A program made the translations under genes and the position numbers. Shown piece after piece: positions 16,483-24,900 of a stretch of DNA of 64,000 nt (positions within the stretch are counted from its first letter, which is position 1; every line of letters starts with the position of its first letter). The notes below the pieces were generated by a model. That model worked only from the letters and a program-made list of their open reading frames with translations, searched no databases and was not told where the DNA came from. The DNA comes from Streptomyces sp. NBC_01264. Lineage in GTDB: Bacteria > Actinomycetota > Actinomycetes > Streptomycetales > Streptomycetaceae. Location of the stretch: positions 1,984,001 to 2,048,000 of the forward strand of contig NZ_JAPEOX010000001.1 of the NCBI RefSeq assembly GCF_026340675.1, given 5' to 3'.

Positions 16483-17073
16483 ATGAGTACGTCCCCCACG
16501 CCGGCTCCCGGACTGCGCGAACGAAAGAAGGCGCAGACCCGCCGGACGATCCAGGAACAGGCGCTGCGCCTGTTCCTGGACCAGGGCTACCAGAACACCA
16601 CCGTCGAGGAGATCTCGGCCGCGTCCGGGGTCTCCCACATGACGTTCTTCCGGCACTTCCCCACCAAGGAAGCCGTCGTGGAGTCCGACGACTACGACCC
16701 GCTGATCGCCCGGCTCATCGAGGAGCGACCGCCGCACGAGGACAGTCTCACCGCCCTCTGCAACGCCCTCGGCCAGGGCCTGGAGACGGTGTACGCCACG
16801 GGCAAGGACGCCCTGCTAGCCCGCACCCAGCTCATCTTCGAGACACCGGCCCTGCGCGCCAGGACCTGGGACAACCAGTACGCCACGCAGCGGCTGTTCG
16901 CCGACGCCCTCAGGTCACGCAACCCCGACGAGAGCGACCTCTCCACCCGGGTCGTGGCGGCCGCCGCACTCGGAGCCGTGACCACGGCCCTCGCCGCCTG
17001 GGCCGAAAGCGATGGCGCCCTCGATCTGCCCACCCTGGCCGACGAGGCGTTCCGCGCCTTGCGCCCGTCATGA
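16483..17073 (+). CDS. TetR-family transcriptional regulator, 196 aa
   Basis: The N-terminus (RERKKAQTRRTIQEQALRLF, then TTVEEISAASGVSHMTFFRHFPTKE, about residues 14-62) is a textbook TetR helix-turn-helix. The C-terminal helical part is the ligand and dimer domain. The ATG at 16483 follows GGAGGCAGGTCC. It is co-directional with and 34 bases after the monooxygenase, and the dyad pair upstream of that gene is its likely operator. The expected role is local repression relieved by the monooxygenase substrate. Confidence 0.93.
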   Translation: MSTSPTPAPGLRERKKAQTRRTIQEQALRLFLDQGYQNTTVEEISAASGVSHMTFFRHFPTKEAVVESDDYDPLIARLIEERPPHEDSLTALCNALGQGLETVYATGKDALLARTQLIFETPALRARTWDNQYATQRLFADALRSRNPDESDLSTRVVAAAALGAVTTALAAWAESDGALDLPTLADEAFRALRPS

Positions 17074-17180
17074 CGGGTACCAGCCCGTGCGGCCAGGCCC
17101 GCGTGCAGCACGGCCCGGCGCCGTCAGGATGCCTCGCCCACCGTAAGACCGGGAATGGCCGCCTCAGTCGACGGCCACTG

Positions 17181-18242
17181 TCACGCCACCGTATCCGGCC
17201 AGCCCAGTAGACGAGCGCCGATCACTGCGGTCTGCAGGGTGTAGCGGTTGTGGGGGTCCGCCGGGTCGGCGGCGGTGAGGGTGTGGATGCGCTCCAACCG
17301 GTAGGTGAGCGCGCGCACGCTCAGCGAAAGCCGCCGCGCCGCCTCGGTCGCCACGCAGCCGCTGTCGAAGTACGCGGTGAGCGTGTCCAAAAGGGGCTGC
17401 GCGCCGCCCCGGGCCTTCCGCAGTGGGCCGAGGACGCTCTCCACCAGGTCGGCCATGGCCTGCCGGTCCCGAGTCAGGACCGGGTAGACCAGCAGGTCGG
17501 CGGAGTGCAGCACTGGCCCGTCCAGACCCATCCGCTCCGCGAGATCGAGAGCGTTGAGCGCCTCCTCGTATGCGTGCACGACGCCTCCCGCCCCGGAGTG
17601 TGACCGGCTTATCGCGACGCGTCCGCCGTCCGTGGCCGCGTACGCCTGCTTGGCGAAATAGGCCAGGACGTCCGGCTGGTCACCGGGAGCCACGCAAATC
17701 AGCCTGCCGTCCTTCGTGGTCAGAAGGATCTGCCGGTTGCCGAACCGGGCCAGGATGGTCTCCTCGATCCCCCGGGCCACGGGGTAGCCGTCGCCGTATG
17801 GCTCCGGCCCCTGGGCCACCGCTACCGCGTGGGCCTGCGAAAGCCGCAGCCCGAACCGCTCGGCCCGCTCCGCCAGGCGGCCCAGGTCACTGCGCCCGTA
17901 CAGCAGGTCGTCGACGAACTCCCGGCGCGCGGCCTCCTCCTGCCGCACCGCCTGGTGCTGCGCCCGCTCATACCCCTCGGCGAAAGCGTCCACCGCCTGT
18001 TCGACGGCGGCCAGCAGCGGCCCCACCGACCCGGACGGCAACCGCGAATGTACCTCCCGCGCCGCCGCCAGATGGTCCCGGATGAGGCCACGCAGCGCCA
18101 GTCCCGCCTCCGCAGCCCGCGCGCCCTGGGCCCTCCGGGACTCCAACTCGTCGCGGGTGAGCCGACGCCCCGTGGCGCAGGCGTCGAGCAGAATCTCAGC
18201 GCACCCCGCCACGTGCTCTGCTGGCGCTGCCGCCTCGGCCAT
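17181..18242 (-). CDS. PucR/CdaR-type transcriptional regulator, 353 aa
   Basis: The ATG at 18242 (MAEAAAPAEHVAG) follows GGGGGAG. The N-terminal half is helical (about 1-120) and the middle is a GGDEF-like regulator fold seen in the PucR group. The C-terminal ~60 residues contain the PucR helix-turn-helix: LLDTLTAYFDSGCVATEAAR, then LSLSVRALTYRLERIHTLT. Such proteins are usually activators of nearby catabolic or transport genes. The gene is convergent with the TetR gene. Its own promoter has the same palindrome and 11-base repeats found upstream of the antiporters and flotillin operon, so it may belong to, or control, that set. That link is inference. Confidence 0.85.
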   Translation of the reverse strand: MAEAAAPAEHVAGCAEILLDACATGRRLTRDELESRRAQGARAAEAGLALRGLIRDHLAAAREVHSRLPSGSVGPLLAAVEQAVDAFAEGYERAQHQAVRQEEAARREFVDDLLYGRSDLGRLAERAERFGLRLSQAHAVAVAQGPEPYGDGYPVARGIEETILARFGNRQILLTTKDGRLICVAPGDQPDVLAYFAKQAYAATDGGRVAISRSHSGAGGVVHAYEEALNALDLAERMGLDGPVLHSADLLVYPVLTRDRQAMADLVESVLGPLRKARGGAQPLLDTLTAYFDSGCVATEAARRLSLSVRALTYRLERIHTLTAADPADPHNRYTLQTAVIGARLLGWPDTVA

Positions 18243-18266
18243 GTCGCTCCCCCGATCTCACGCCTG

Positions 18267-18283
18267 TTGACGCGCCCTTGACG
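18267..18283. promoter_or_regulatory. Two TTGACG hexamers at 11-base period (site D)
   Basis: TTGACG at 18267 and again at 18278, 25-41 bases upstream of the PucR-type regulator start codon. Spacing and sequence match sites A-C. The surrounding gap 18243-18662 holds no convincing gene. Confidence 0.45.
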
Positions 18284-18346
18284 TAGGGATCAGGGTGACA
18301 CGTGCTGAGCGGGGCGCCACCATCGGCATTAAGGCGACGCAATAGC

Positions 18347-18361
18347 TGCCGGTCACCGGCA
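18347..18361. promoter_or_regulatory. Palindrome TGCCG-N5-CGGCA (site D)
   Basis: TGCCGGTCACCGGCA. Read on the minus strand it is preceded by GCGCAT, giving GCATTGCCGGTGACCGGCAG, very close to site C. It lies 105 bases upstream of the PucR-type regulator gene. Confidence 0.45.
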
Positions 18362-18662
18362 ATGCGCCACCGCACACAGCATGGGCAGGATCAGATCACG
18401 GGGGAGGCCGGCACTGCCCCGGATGCCGGACTGCGGAAGCAGGAGGGATCCGGACCGGTGATGGATCTCGCACACGAGGTGGCACACACCTAGGGCGGTC
18501 CGAGATCCGCATCGCAAGGGTGGCCGCCAGAATGGGGGCTACCCGCGGAAGCAGCGATACCCGTGCCGAACCGCCCTCGCCATCGCTCAACAAGTCGACA
18601 AGGGACCAGCCGAGCCGATGCGCTGCGGCAGTGGCCCTCCGAGAGCCACGCGCCTCAACACA

Positions 18663-20166
18663 TCAGAAGTCCGGGGTGAGCGTGCTGCTTCGTCCGAGAA
18701 GTTCGGCCAGCCCCCGGCGGGTGGCGGCCAGCACCACACGGTCCTCGGCCTTCAGGACGTAGCCGGGATGCAGCTCCCACACCAGTCCGGGCCGCTCGGC
18801 CGGCCCCTCGCCGGGGGCAGACGCCAGATCCGGGCGGCGGTCCTCCACAGACGCGGTGTCGAGGGCGATGACCCGCCAGGCGCCGGGGCGGAAGGATTCC
18901 GCGATAGTGCGGCCTTCCAGCTGCGGGTGACCGGCCACCTCGAGGGCGGCGAAGAGCAGCACCCGGCGCTCCACCGGTATGGCGCCGAGGATCTGTCGTC
19001 CCATCATGGCCCCGGCGAAGGCGGGGGCGGCGAGGTGGGTGACGCTGCGGCTTCGAGTGAGGGCGGCCGGGTGGGCGGCGCGCAGGGTGCGCGAATCCGG
19101 CCAAGATCTGGAGCACCTGCTGCTGCGTCGCGGCGCCCACAGCCGGGTCGTTGATCGCGAAGATGTCGAGCAGGGTGATGTACGCGGCGTGCAGCGGGTG
19201 ATCGCCCGTGGTCAGCCAGGACGCCACCGCGAGCGCGGCCACGGCCGCCGCGATGCCGGCCAGCGACCACCGCAGCCGCCGCGAGAAAAGCGAGGACACC
19301 GGCAGCGAAGCCGCGCTCAGCCGCGACGCCGCCCGCACCGGTCCCGCATGCGTGACTGCCTCCAGGGCCACGATGCCCCGCCCGGTCGCGGCCGCCACCG
19401 CACGGTCGTCAGGAAGCAGCTGCGGGCCTCGTTCGCCGCTGAGTTCGGCACCTTCGCTGCCGGCCGGGTCGTTGGACGTCGCCGACAGCAGAGCGAGCGT
19501 GCACAACCCCGGATCGGCAACCCCGCCGCGCCCCGGAGGCGTACGCTCCACCGCGCGCAGCAACAGCCCGTCGGCCTGGACCACCTTGCTGGTCCCGGAT
19601 ATCGCGCTGGCCGCGAGCGCGGGGGCGGCCGTGTCGGCGTCCGACAGCACGGTCGTGGAGGAGTCCAGCTCGCGCAGGTCGATGCCAGGTTCGGCAACGA
19701 TCGCCGCTTGGTCGAGCAGCTCTTCCAGGTGCTGGCCGAGCTTGCGGTTGTAGAGCCGGATCACCAGCCGCAGCCTCGGATTGAGGCGCCGGGCCACCAG
19801 GGCGGCCCGCACGTTCACGTCGTCGTCCTCGTACACCAGCGCCAGCGCGATGGCCCCGGCCACCCCCGCGGCAGCCAGAACCTCCTCGTCCGGCTCCGCC
19901 GCCTCCACGACCCGCACTTCCTGGCCCGGCAGCAGCTCCCCCGACGGACTGGCCGACGCCTGCCCGAACAGTCCCAAAAATCGGCTTCGTTGGAGCCCCA
20001 CCACCAGCTGTGGACCACGAGCGACCGGAACCACCAACGTCACCCGCTCCTGGTACACGTCGCGGAGCTCAGTGGCCAGCCGGCGGGCGAGGCCGTCATC
20101 ACCGCAGACGACCATTCGCCCCGGCACGCATGGAAGTTGAACCTGCTCAGGAATCTGCACGGACAC
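18663..20166 (-). pseudogene. Broken RCK-domain ion-channel/NAD-binding protein
   Basis: From the GTG at 20166 a first frame encodes a Rossmann-like RCK domain (RMVVCGDDGLARRLATEL, about residues 17-180). It continues with a membrane helix (LRWSLAGIAAAVAALAVASW, near 300) and a pore-like segment ending QILAGFA. At about 19095 the sense shifts by one frame. The new frame reads LRAAHP, ALTRSRSVTHLAAPAFAGA, MMGRQILGA and a complete RCK C-terminal lobe ending at 18663. The second transmembrane helix and the Rossmann half of the second RCK domain are missing. This looks like an internal deletion plus frameshift in a CASTOR/TrkA-type potassium or cation channel rather than a sequencing slip alone. 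The first frame otherwise continues as a nonsense tail to 18655. Confidence 0.7.
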
Positions 20167-21481
20167 AGGATGCCTTGCCCGGATTGCACCTCCTGGTCAG
20201 GCGCTCCTCACCCTGGAAACGCAGAGCCGTCTCATCAGCACCCCTCCGACCAATCCCTGCGGCCAGCAGACGCCTCCGAGGCCGAATGAAGCGAGCCCCT
20301 CACCTGCGGATTCGCAATCCACCGCAAAGTCTTGGTGCTTCACAGCCAGGGCTTGCACCCCAATGCGCACCGGCTCTCTCAGGCGGCCACTCGCGCTGCG
20401 CGAGGCGGCTCCCGCACAGGGCCGGGCCAACGTTCAAAGGCGCCTAGTAGTGCTTCGTTACGTCGGGTGATCTCGCCTGGTGGTGGGCATCTTCCGGTTA
20501 TGAGGCTTGGGGAGGTGGAACGACTTCGCGGCGAGTTGGCGGAGTTCGTTGCTGATGTGTTCGCTTCGTTTCCGCGGCGGGATCAGCGCAGGTGGGGCGG
20601 GTGTTATCTGCGAGGTTTGATGCTGGACGGGCGGCGTAAGTCGATCCAGCCGATGGCCGGGCGGTTGCCGGACGGGAACATGCAGGCCCTGCAGCAGTTC
20701 GTGAATCAGTCGCCGTGGGATCCGCTGCCGGTGCGGCGGCGGATCGCCGAACGGCTGACGGAAGTTGTTGGGCCCGAGGTGTGGGTGGTCGACGACGTGT
20801 CGTTCCCCAAGTGCGGGACGGCATCGGCGGGAGTGGCCCGGCAGTACTGCGGCGCGCTGGGCAAGAGGGCCAACTGCCAGGTCGCGGTCAGTGTCCACGC
20901 GGCAACCGACTTCGCGTCCTGCCCGTTGGAGTGGGAGTTGTTCCTGCCCGAGGACTGGGCGGCGGACGAGGGGCGGCGGCAAAGGGCCGGGGTGCCCGAC
21001 GAGATCGGGCATGTCTCCAAGATCCGTCTGGCCCTGGGCCTGCTCGACCGCCTCGCCACCTGGTTGCCGCGGGTGCCGGTGATCGTGGCCGATGCCGGCT
21101 ACGGCCGCAGCGTCTCCTTCCGGCTCGCGCTGGAGGAACGCGGCTGGTCCTACGTGATGGCGGTCGATCCCAAAGAGGTCGCACGGCCCGCCGCAGCCGA
21201 GCCGTTCCAGCCTGCTTACGGCGGGCTGGGGCCGCCCACGCTGCCCCGCTACCGCAAGGCGGCCCAGCCCCTGCCGAGCTTCATCGATGCCGACACCTGT
21301 TTCCAGGAAGTCACCTGGCGCCAGGGCAGCAAGAGTGCGATGACCTCGCGTTTCGCTGTCCTGGAAGTGCGTCCGTCAGGCAAGGAAGCCTGCCGCACCG
21401 CCCAGGAACAGGCCGGCGGACGCAACCAGTGGAACGGGGTCCTGCCGATGTGAGGTTCCCCCGTTGTTCGGGAGTTGCTGA

Positions 21482-22399
21482 TTAGCTGGTCAGGAGGGGT
21501 TGACGGGTGTTCAGGTTCGCTGGTTCGGCCGTCGCCTGGTTGGCGTAGTGCTTCTCTTCGTACTCGATCGGGCTGAGGAAGCCGAGCCGTTCCTGGATGC
21601 GACGGGAGTTGTAGAAGCCATCGATGTACTCGAAGAGCGCGAGGTTCGCCTCAGCCCGGGTGGTGAAGGTCCGGCCACGGAGGCCCTCGGTTTTGATGAG
21701 CATCCAGAGGTTCTCCGCGAGAGCGTTATCGTATGAGTCGCCGATCGAGCCCATGGACGCTTCAACTCCAGCTCTCATTAGCCGGGTTGTGAGCTTGATA
21801 GACGTGTATTGACAGCCGTGGTCCGCGTGATGAATCAGCTGGCCGGGCTCGACCTCGCGGGACGCGAGGGCGTACTCCAGGGTGGTCAGCACCAGGTCGG
21901 CGTCCGCGCGGGCGGAAGTCTCCCAGGCGACCACCCGGCGGGAGAAGGCGTCGCGGATCGCCGAGAGCCACAGAGGCCCCTCACCGGTGGAGATCATGGT
22001 GAGGTCGGTGACCCACAACCGGTTCGGAGCCGGTGCGGTGAAGTCCCTGTTGACCAGGTCCGGGGCCAGGGTGGCCTTCGGGTCCCGGCGCGTGAAGCCC
22101 TTGCGCCGTGGGCTGACCCCCGCGATGTCGGCCTCGCGCATCAGGCGCTCGACCCGCTTGCGGCCCACGTGGACACCCTCACGCTTGAGGACGGCGTGTA
22201 CCCGCGGCGAGCCGTAGTTGCCGCCGGAATCCGCGTGGATCTCTTTGATCCGCTCGGTCAGCTCGACGTCACGGCGCCTTCGCTCGCACGGCTCGGCCTC
22301 TGCACGGCGCCAGCGGTAGTAGGTGGAGGAGGGGATGTGCAGTTCCCGAAGTACGCACTCGACTCCCAGGCACGGGTGCTCGTCAACGAGCGCCGTCAC
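21482..22399 (-). CDS. IS3-family transposase OrfB (integrase core)
   Basis: The frame encodes an HTH_21-like region (ELTERIKEIHADSGGNYGSPRVH) followed by a retroviral-type integrase core. The DDE residues are visible in WVTDLTMI, HHADHGCQYTS and NALAENLWMLIKTE. It overlaps the end of orfA by a few bases in the -1 frame, the usual IS3 layout in which a programmed frameshift makes the active OrfAB fusion. About 305 residues are read in this frame from a GTG. It appears intact. Confidence 0.93.
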   Translation of the reverse strand: MTALVDEHPCLGVECVLRELHIPSSTYYRWRRAEAEPCERRRRDVELTERIKEIHADSGGNYGSPRVHAVLKREGVHVGRKRVERLMREADIAGVSPRRKGFTRRDPKATLAPDLVNRDFTAPAPNRLWVTDLTMISTGEGPLWLSAIRDAFSRRVVAWETSARADADLVLTTLEYALASREVEPGQLIHHADHGCQYTSIKLTTRLMRAGVEASMGSIGDSYDNALAENLWMLIKTEGLRGRTFTTRAEANLALFEYIDGFYNSRRIQERLGFLSPIEYEEKHYANQATAEPANLNTRQPLLTS

Positions 22400-22704
22400 C
22401 TGGGCCGGGTCGGGTCGAGTTGCGCCGCGAAAAACGCCGAGGCCGTCCGCAGTACGTCGTTGGCCCGCTTGAGCTGGACATTCTCCTTGCGCAGGGCCGC
22501 GAGCTCGGCGCGTTCGTCGGTGGTGAGCCGGTCATCGCGTTCGCCGGCATCCGCCTCCGCCTGGCGGATCCACCCGCGCAGGGCCTCGGGATGCACGCCG
22601 AAGTCGACAGCCAGCTTCTTGATCTGGGGCTTCGGCTCCGCGGTGCGATACATCCGTACCGCACGCTCACGCAACTCGAGCGAGTATTTCCGGGGTGCAG
22701 CCAT
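22396..22704 (-). CDS. IS3-family transposase OrfA (helix-turn-helix)
   Basis: The ATG at 22704 (MAAPRKYSLELRERAVRMY) starts a 102-residue protein. It has an IS3 OrfA helix-turn-helix (KPQIKKLAVDFGVHPEALRGWIRQ) and a C-terminal leucine-zipper-like helix (ELAALRKENVQLKRANDVLR). An in-frame ATG further upstream would lie too near the element end. It provides the DNA-binding part of the OrfAB transposase. Confidence 0.92.
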   Translation of the reverse strand: MAAPRKYSLELRERAVRMYRTAEPKPQIKKLAVDFGVHPEALRGWIRQAEADAGERDDRLTTDERAELAALRKENVQLKRANDVLRTASAFFAAQLDPTRPR

Positions 22705-23194
22705 GGCCACTGGTCCTCTCATGAGTCCCATCTGACCCGATGTCAACACTCTCCGCATCCCGGGGGAACCTCAATGCGAACCCTGCTGGTCGAACAGCCC
22801 GCAGAAGCGGACGGGCCGACCGGCTACTGGATGACCAACCTGCCCGCCACCACCCCGATCGCCGACCTGGTGCGGTGGGCGAAGATGCGCTGGCGCATCG
22901 AACACGACTACCGCGAACTCAAGCACGGCCTGGGCCTGGACCACTTCGAAGGCCGGACCTGGCGCGGCTGGCACCACCACGTCACCCTCGTCACCGCCGC
23001 ACAGGCCTTCCTCACCCTTCGGCGGCTCGACCCAAAAGCACACACGCCGGCCTGACCCTCTACCAAGTCCTGGACGCGCTCCAGGACCTGCTCAAGTGCT
23101 GGACCGGCACCTGGACCACCTGCGGCCGCTCCTTGCCCCGCAACAGAACGAGACCCAGAACCTAACGAAGCACTACTAGGCCGTTTCGTTTGGA

Positions 23195-23271
23195 TCATCG
23201 GGCTGACCACAGGAAGATGCCTGCGATGTGGAGTCCGGCCAGGTAAATCGTGGCGGTCTTCTCGTACCATC
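23195..23271 (-). pseudogene. Remnant: C-terminal tail of an IS5-type transposase
   Basis: The minus strand reads WYEKTATIYLAGLH, then IAGIFLWSAR and a stop at 23195, which is the usual tail of Streptomyces IS5-family transposases. Just beyond it the sequence GTTTGGATCATC resembles the end of the other IS5-type element at about 23705 (GTTCGGATCATC). Only the last 25 codons survive, cut at about 23271. Confidence 0.65.
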
Positions 23272-23369
23272 AGCACGGACGCAGAGGGCCGCAAGACGGA
23301 GACGTCGAGGTCAAGCCGTCCGTTCCGCCCGCGCACTGACCTGACGGACACGCCGGAGAAGGGCACCGT

Positions 23370-23633
23370 ATGAGCAGGCTGCTGGAAGCGGTGTGTGCGC
23401 TGACTATCGGCGTCCTCGTTGCGCTCCTTGTATGGGCTGCTAACCCTGGCGCCGTGCGGGTGGCGTGGCGGGAGGGCGAGCTGAGCGGTGTGACGGTCGT
23501 GTTCGTGGCGGCGTGTGCGCTGTGGCTGGTGCTGTGGCGCAGGCGTACCGGGCGCGGCCGACTGGCATGGCCTCTTGCGGTGCTGCTGTGCGGTGCGGCT
23601 GTTGCGCTGGTCGTGGCGGCCATGGCCGGTTGA
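23370..23633 (+). CDS. Small hydrophobic protein, 87 aa
   Basis: ATG at 23370 (MSRLLEAVCALTIGVLVALL) follows GGAGAAGGG. The sequence has three hydrophobic stretches (about 6-24, 38-55, 66-86) with an arginine-rich loop (RRRTGRGR). No family is recognised. It is stranded between IS fragments, so it may be a leftover of the displaced chromosomal region or element cargo. It reads as a plausible membrane protein but nothing shows its function. Confidence 0.4.
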   Translation: MSRLLEAVCALTIGVLVALLVWAANPGAVRVAWREGELSGVTVVFVAACALWLVLWRRRTGRGRLAWPLAVLLCGAAVALVVAAMAG

Positions 23634-23708
23634 CCGGCACGTCGAGCAGGTGGGGCTTCCCGTTCTTGTGGGCGGGGAGCCCCGCTGGCGTTTTCGGGCT
23701 CTGGTCCG

Positions 23709-24338
23709 TTGCGTTCGGATCATCTGATCGTTGGTCTGGGTGTGTCGTTGACTGACGCGCAGTGGGCGCGGATCGAGCCGTTACTTCCGGACCGGTCTCG
23801 AAAGCGGGGTGGACGGTGGCGTGACCATCGACAGGTGATCGACGCGATCGCGTTCAAGTTCCAGACCGGCTCGCAGTGGGTGCACCTGCCAGAGCGGTAC
23901 GGCAACTGGCGGGGCGTCTACAACCGGCTGAGGATGTGGGCTGTGGACGGTACCTGGGAGCGGGTGTTCATTGCGCTCATGGCCCAGGCCGATGCCGACG
24001 AGGACCTGAACTGGGCCGTATCGGTGGACTCGACGATCGTGCGCGCTCACCAGCACGCTGCCGGGGCCCGCAAAAAGGGGCCCCGGCCGGCGAGCCGCGC
24101 GACCATGCCATCGGTCGGTCCCGCGGAGGACTGACCACAAAGATCCATCTCGCGTCCGACGCCCACTGCCGACCCTTGGCCTTCGTTCTCACCGCCGGAC
24201 AGGCCGGCGATGCGCCCGCTTTTCCGGACGTGATGGCCCAACTTCGCGTCCCTCGCCCACGCGGACGGCCCCGGACCAGGCCGGACACGGTTCTGGCCGA
24301 CAAGGCGTACTCCTCACGCGCCATTCGCGAGCACTTAC
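23709..24338 (+). pseudogene. Truncated, frameshifted IS5-family transposase
   Basis: The first frame (to about 24075) gives the DUF4096-like N-terminus (SLTDAQWARIEPLLPD, QWVHLPERYGNWRGVYNRL) and the first catalytic segment VDSTIVRAHQHAAG. At the run CAAAAAGGGGCC (about 24070) the reading moves to the -1 frame: GEPRDHAIGRSRGGLTTKIH, then DTVLADKAYSSRAIREHL. The shift could be the programmed frameshift used by some IS5 subgroups or a decay mutation. The gene stops abruptly at about 24338, losing the C-terminal third including the last catalytic glutamate region. It cannot be active. Confidence 0.75.
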
Positions 24339-24548
24339 GCCCTCGCTGCCACCGACCGCGACGCGCCCTTCCCCCGCGGCTCCCCGCGCCCGGTGACCGC
24401 CGTCGCCCCCGGCACCCCGCTGGACGCCGGCACCCACCTGGCCTCCGTCAACGACGCCGCGGGCTCCATCATCGGCATCGTCACCATGGAAGACCGTGAA
24501 ACCACCCGGACCGTGGACTCCGCCCAGCCGGGACCTGCCCGGGCCTGA
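24334..24548 (+). pseudogene. Orphan C-terminal fragment of an unrecognised gene
   Basis: Directly after the transposase break the frame starting near 24334 reads YALAATDRDAPFPRGSPRPV, then VTMEDRETTRTVD and ends at 24548. It has no start codon of its own and begins at the IS junction, so it looks like the surviving tail of a gene cut by the IS. The family is not recognised. Confidence 0.3.
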
Positions 24549-24727
24549 GAGCTCCCTACCTGGGGCCCCTGTCTCACCCCCGCTCCTGGGACGCACGGCT
24601 TCAGCTCGCCCGACTCCTCCACCAGCGTCGCCCGCATCGACCGGCGTCAGACACACCGCCCAGGGCACGATGGACGAGATATGCCTGAGGGGCTTCGAAT
24701 GTCAGTCGCGTCATTCACACTCATGGG

Positions 24728-24900
24728 ATGAGTAGCACGAAGCGCCTGTTCAGCGCTGGCGACCTCCACAGTGGCCTCAACAGCCAACTGCACCGAGTTC
24801 CTGATGCCGTCGCCAAATGGGACGAGGACCTCTTCCTGGCTACGCCGGAGCCCGACATCGTCGACCTGGTCCTTCGCGAGTTCACCATCGAGACACCGGT
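24728..24900 (+). pseudogene. Out-of-frame N-terminal part of the nuclease gene
   Basis: ATG at 24728 opens MSSTKRLFSAGDLHSGLNSQ and continues to DLVLREFTIETPV before running out of sense. The next residues of the expected protein (QRNEITAQPVKEQ) continue in another frame from 24901. A one-base loss at the GGTATG junction (about 24897) would explain it. It may be a true mutation in this strain or a sequencing error. Confidence 0.5.

Larger units (their letters stand above)
21451..22773 (-). mobile_element. IS3-family insertion sequence, 1323 bp
   Basis: Both ends, read inward, begin TGAGGTTCCCCCG, and the flanking trinucleotide ATG (21448-21450 and 22774-22776) is the target duplication. It carries two overlapping minus-strand genes, orfA and orfB. 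The element looks complete and may be recent, since the duplication and ends are intact. Confidence 0.92.
20500..23165 (+). pseudogene. IS701-family transposase, split by an IS3 insertion and frameshifted
   Basis: The first part (20500-21450, MRLGEVERLRGELAEF) contains the N-terminal region and DDE-type segments (WVVDDVSFPKCG, VPVIVADAGYG). It is cut at base 21450 by the IS3-like element. Removing that element and one ATG copy restores the frame exactly: VLPM continues as RTLLVEQPAEADG from 22777. The C-terminal part (EHDYRELKHGLGLDHFEGR) contains the expected YREL-type motif. Near 23035 a one-base slip at a run of four A residues moves the last stretch (GLTLYQVLDALQDLL) to another frame. The transposase is therefore inactive. 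Confidence 0.88.
20448..23175 (+). mobile_element. IS701-like insertion sequence, interrupted by an IS3-like element
   Basis: Left end TAGTGCTTCGTTACGT (20448) and right end, read inward, TAGTGCTTCGTTAGGT (from 23175) are inverted repeats with one mismatch. CTAG at 20444-20447 and 23176-23179 is the 4-base target duplication typical of the IS701 family. Inside is a DDE transposase gene split by a second element at 21451-22773. Confidence 0.9.

Noticed and set aside
18663..20166. Programmed frameshift as explanation for the RCK gene
   Set aside because: No slippery run at the junction, and conserved segments are missing, which frameshifting cannot restore.
24050..24090. Programmed frameshift in the IS5-type transposase as evidence of activity
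   Set aside because: The run CAAAAAGGGG is slippery, but the gene is also truncated at 24338, so it cannot make a full transposase whatever the frame.
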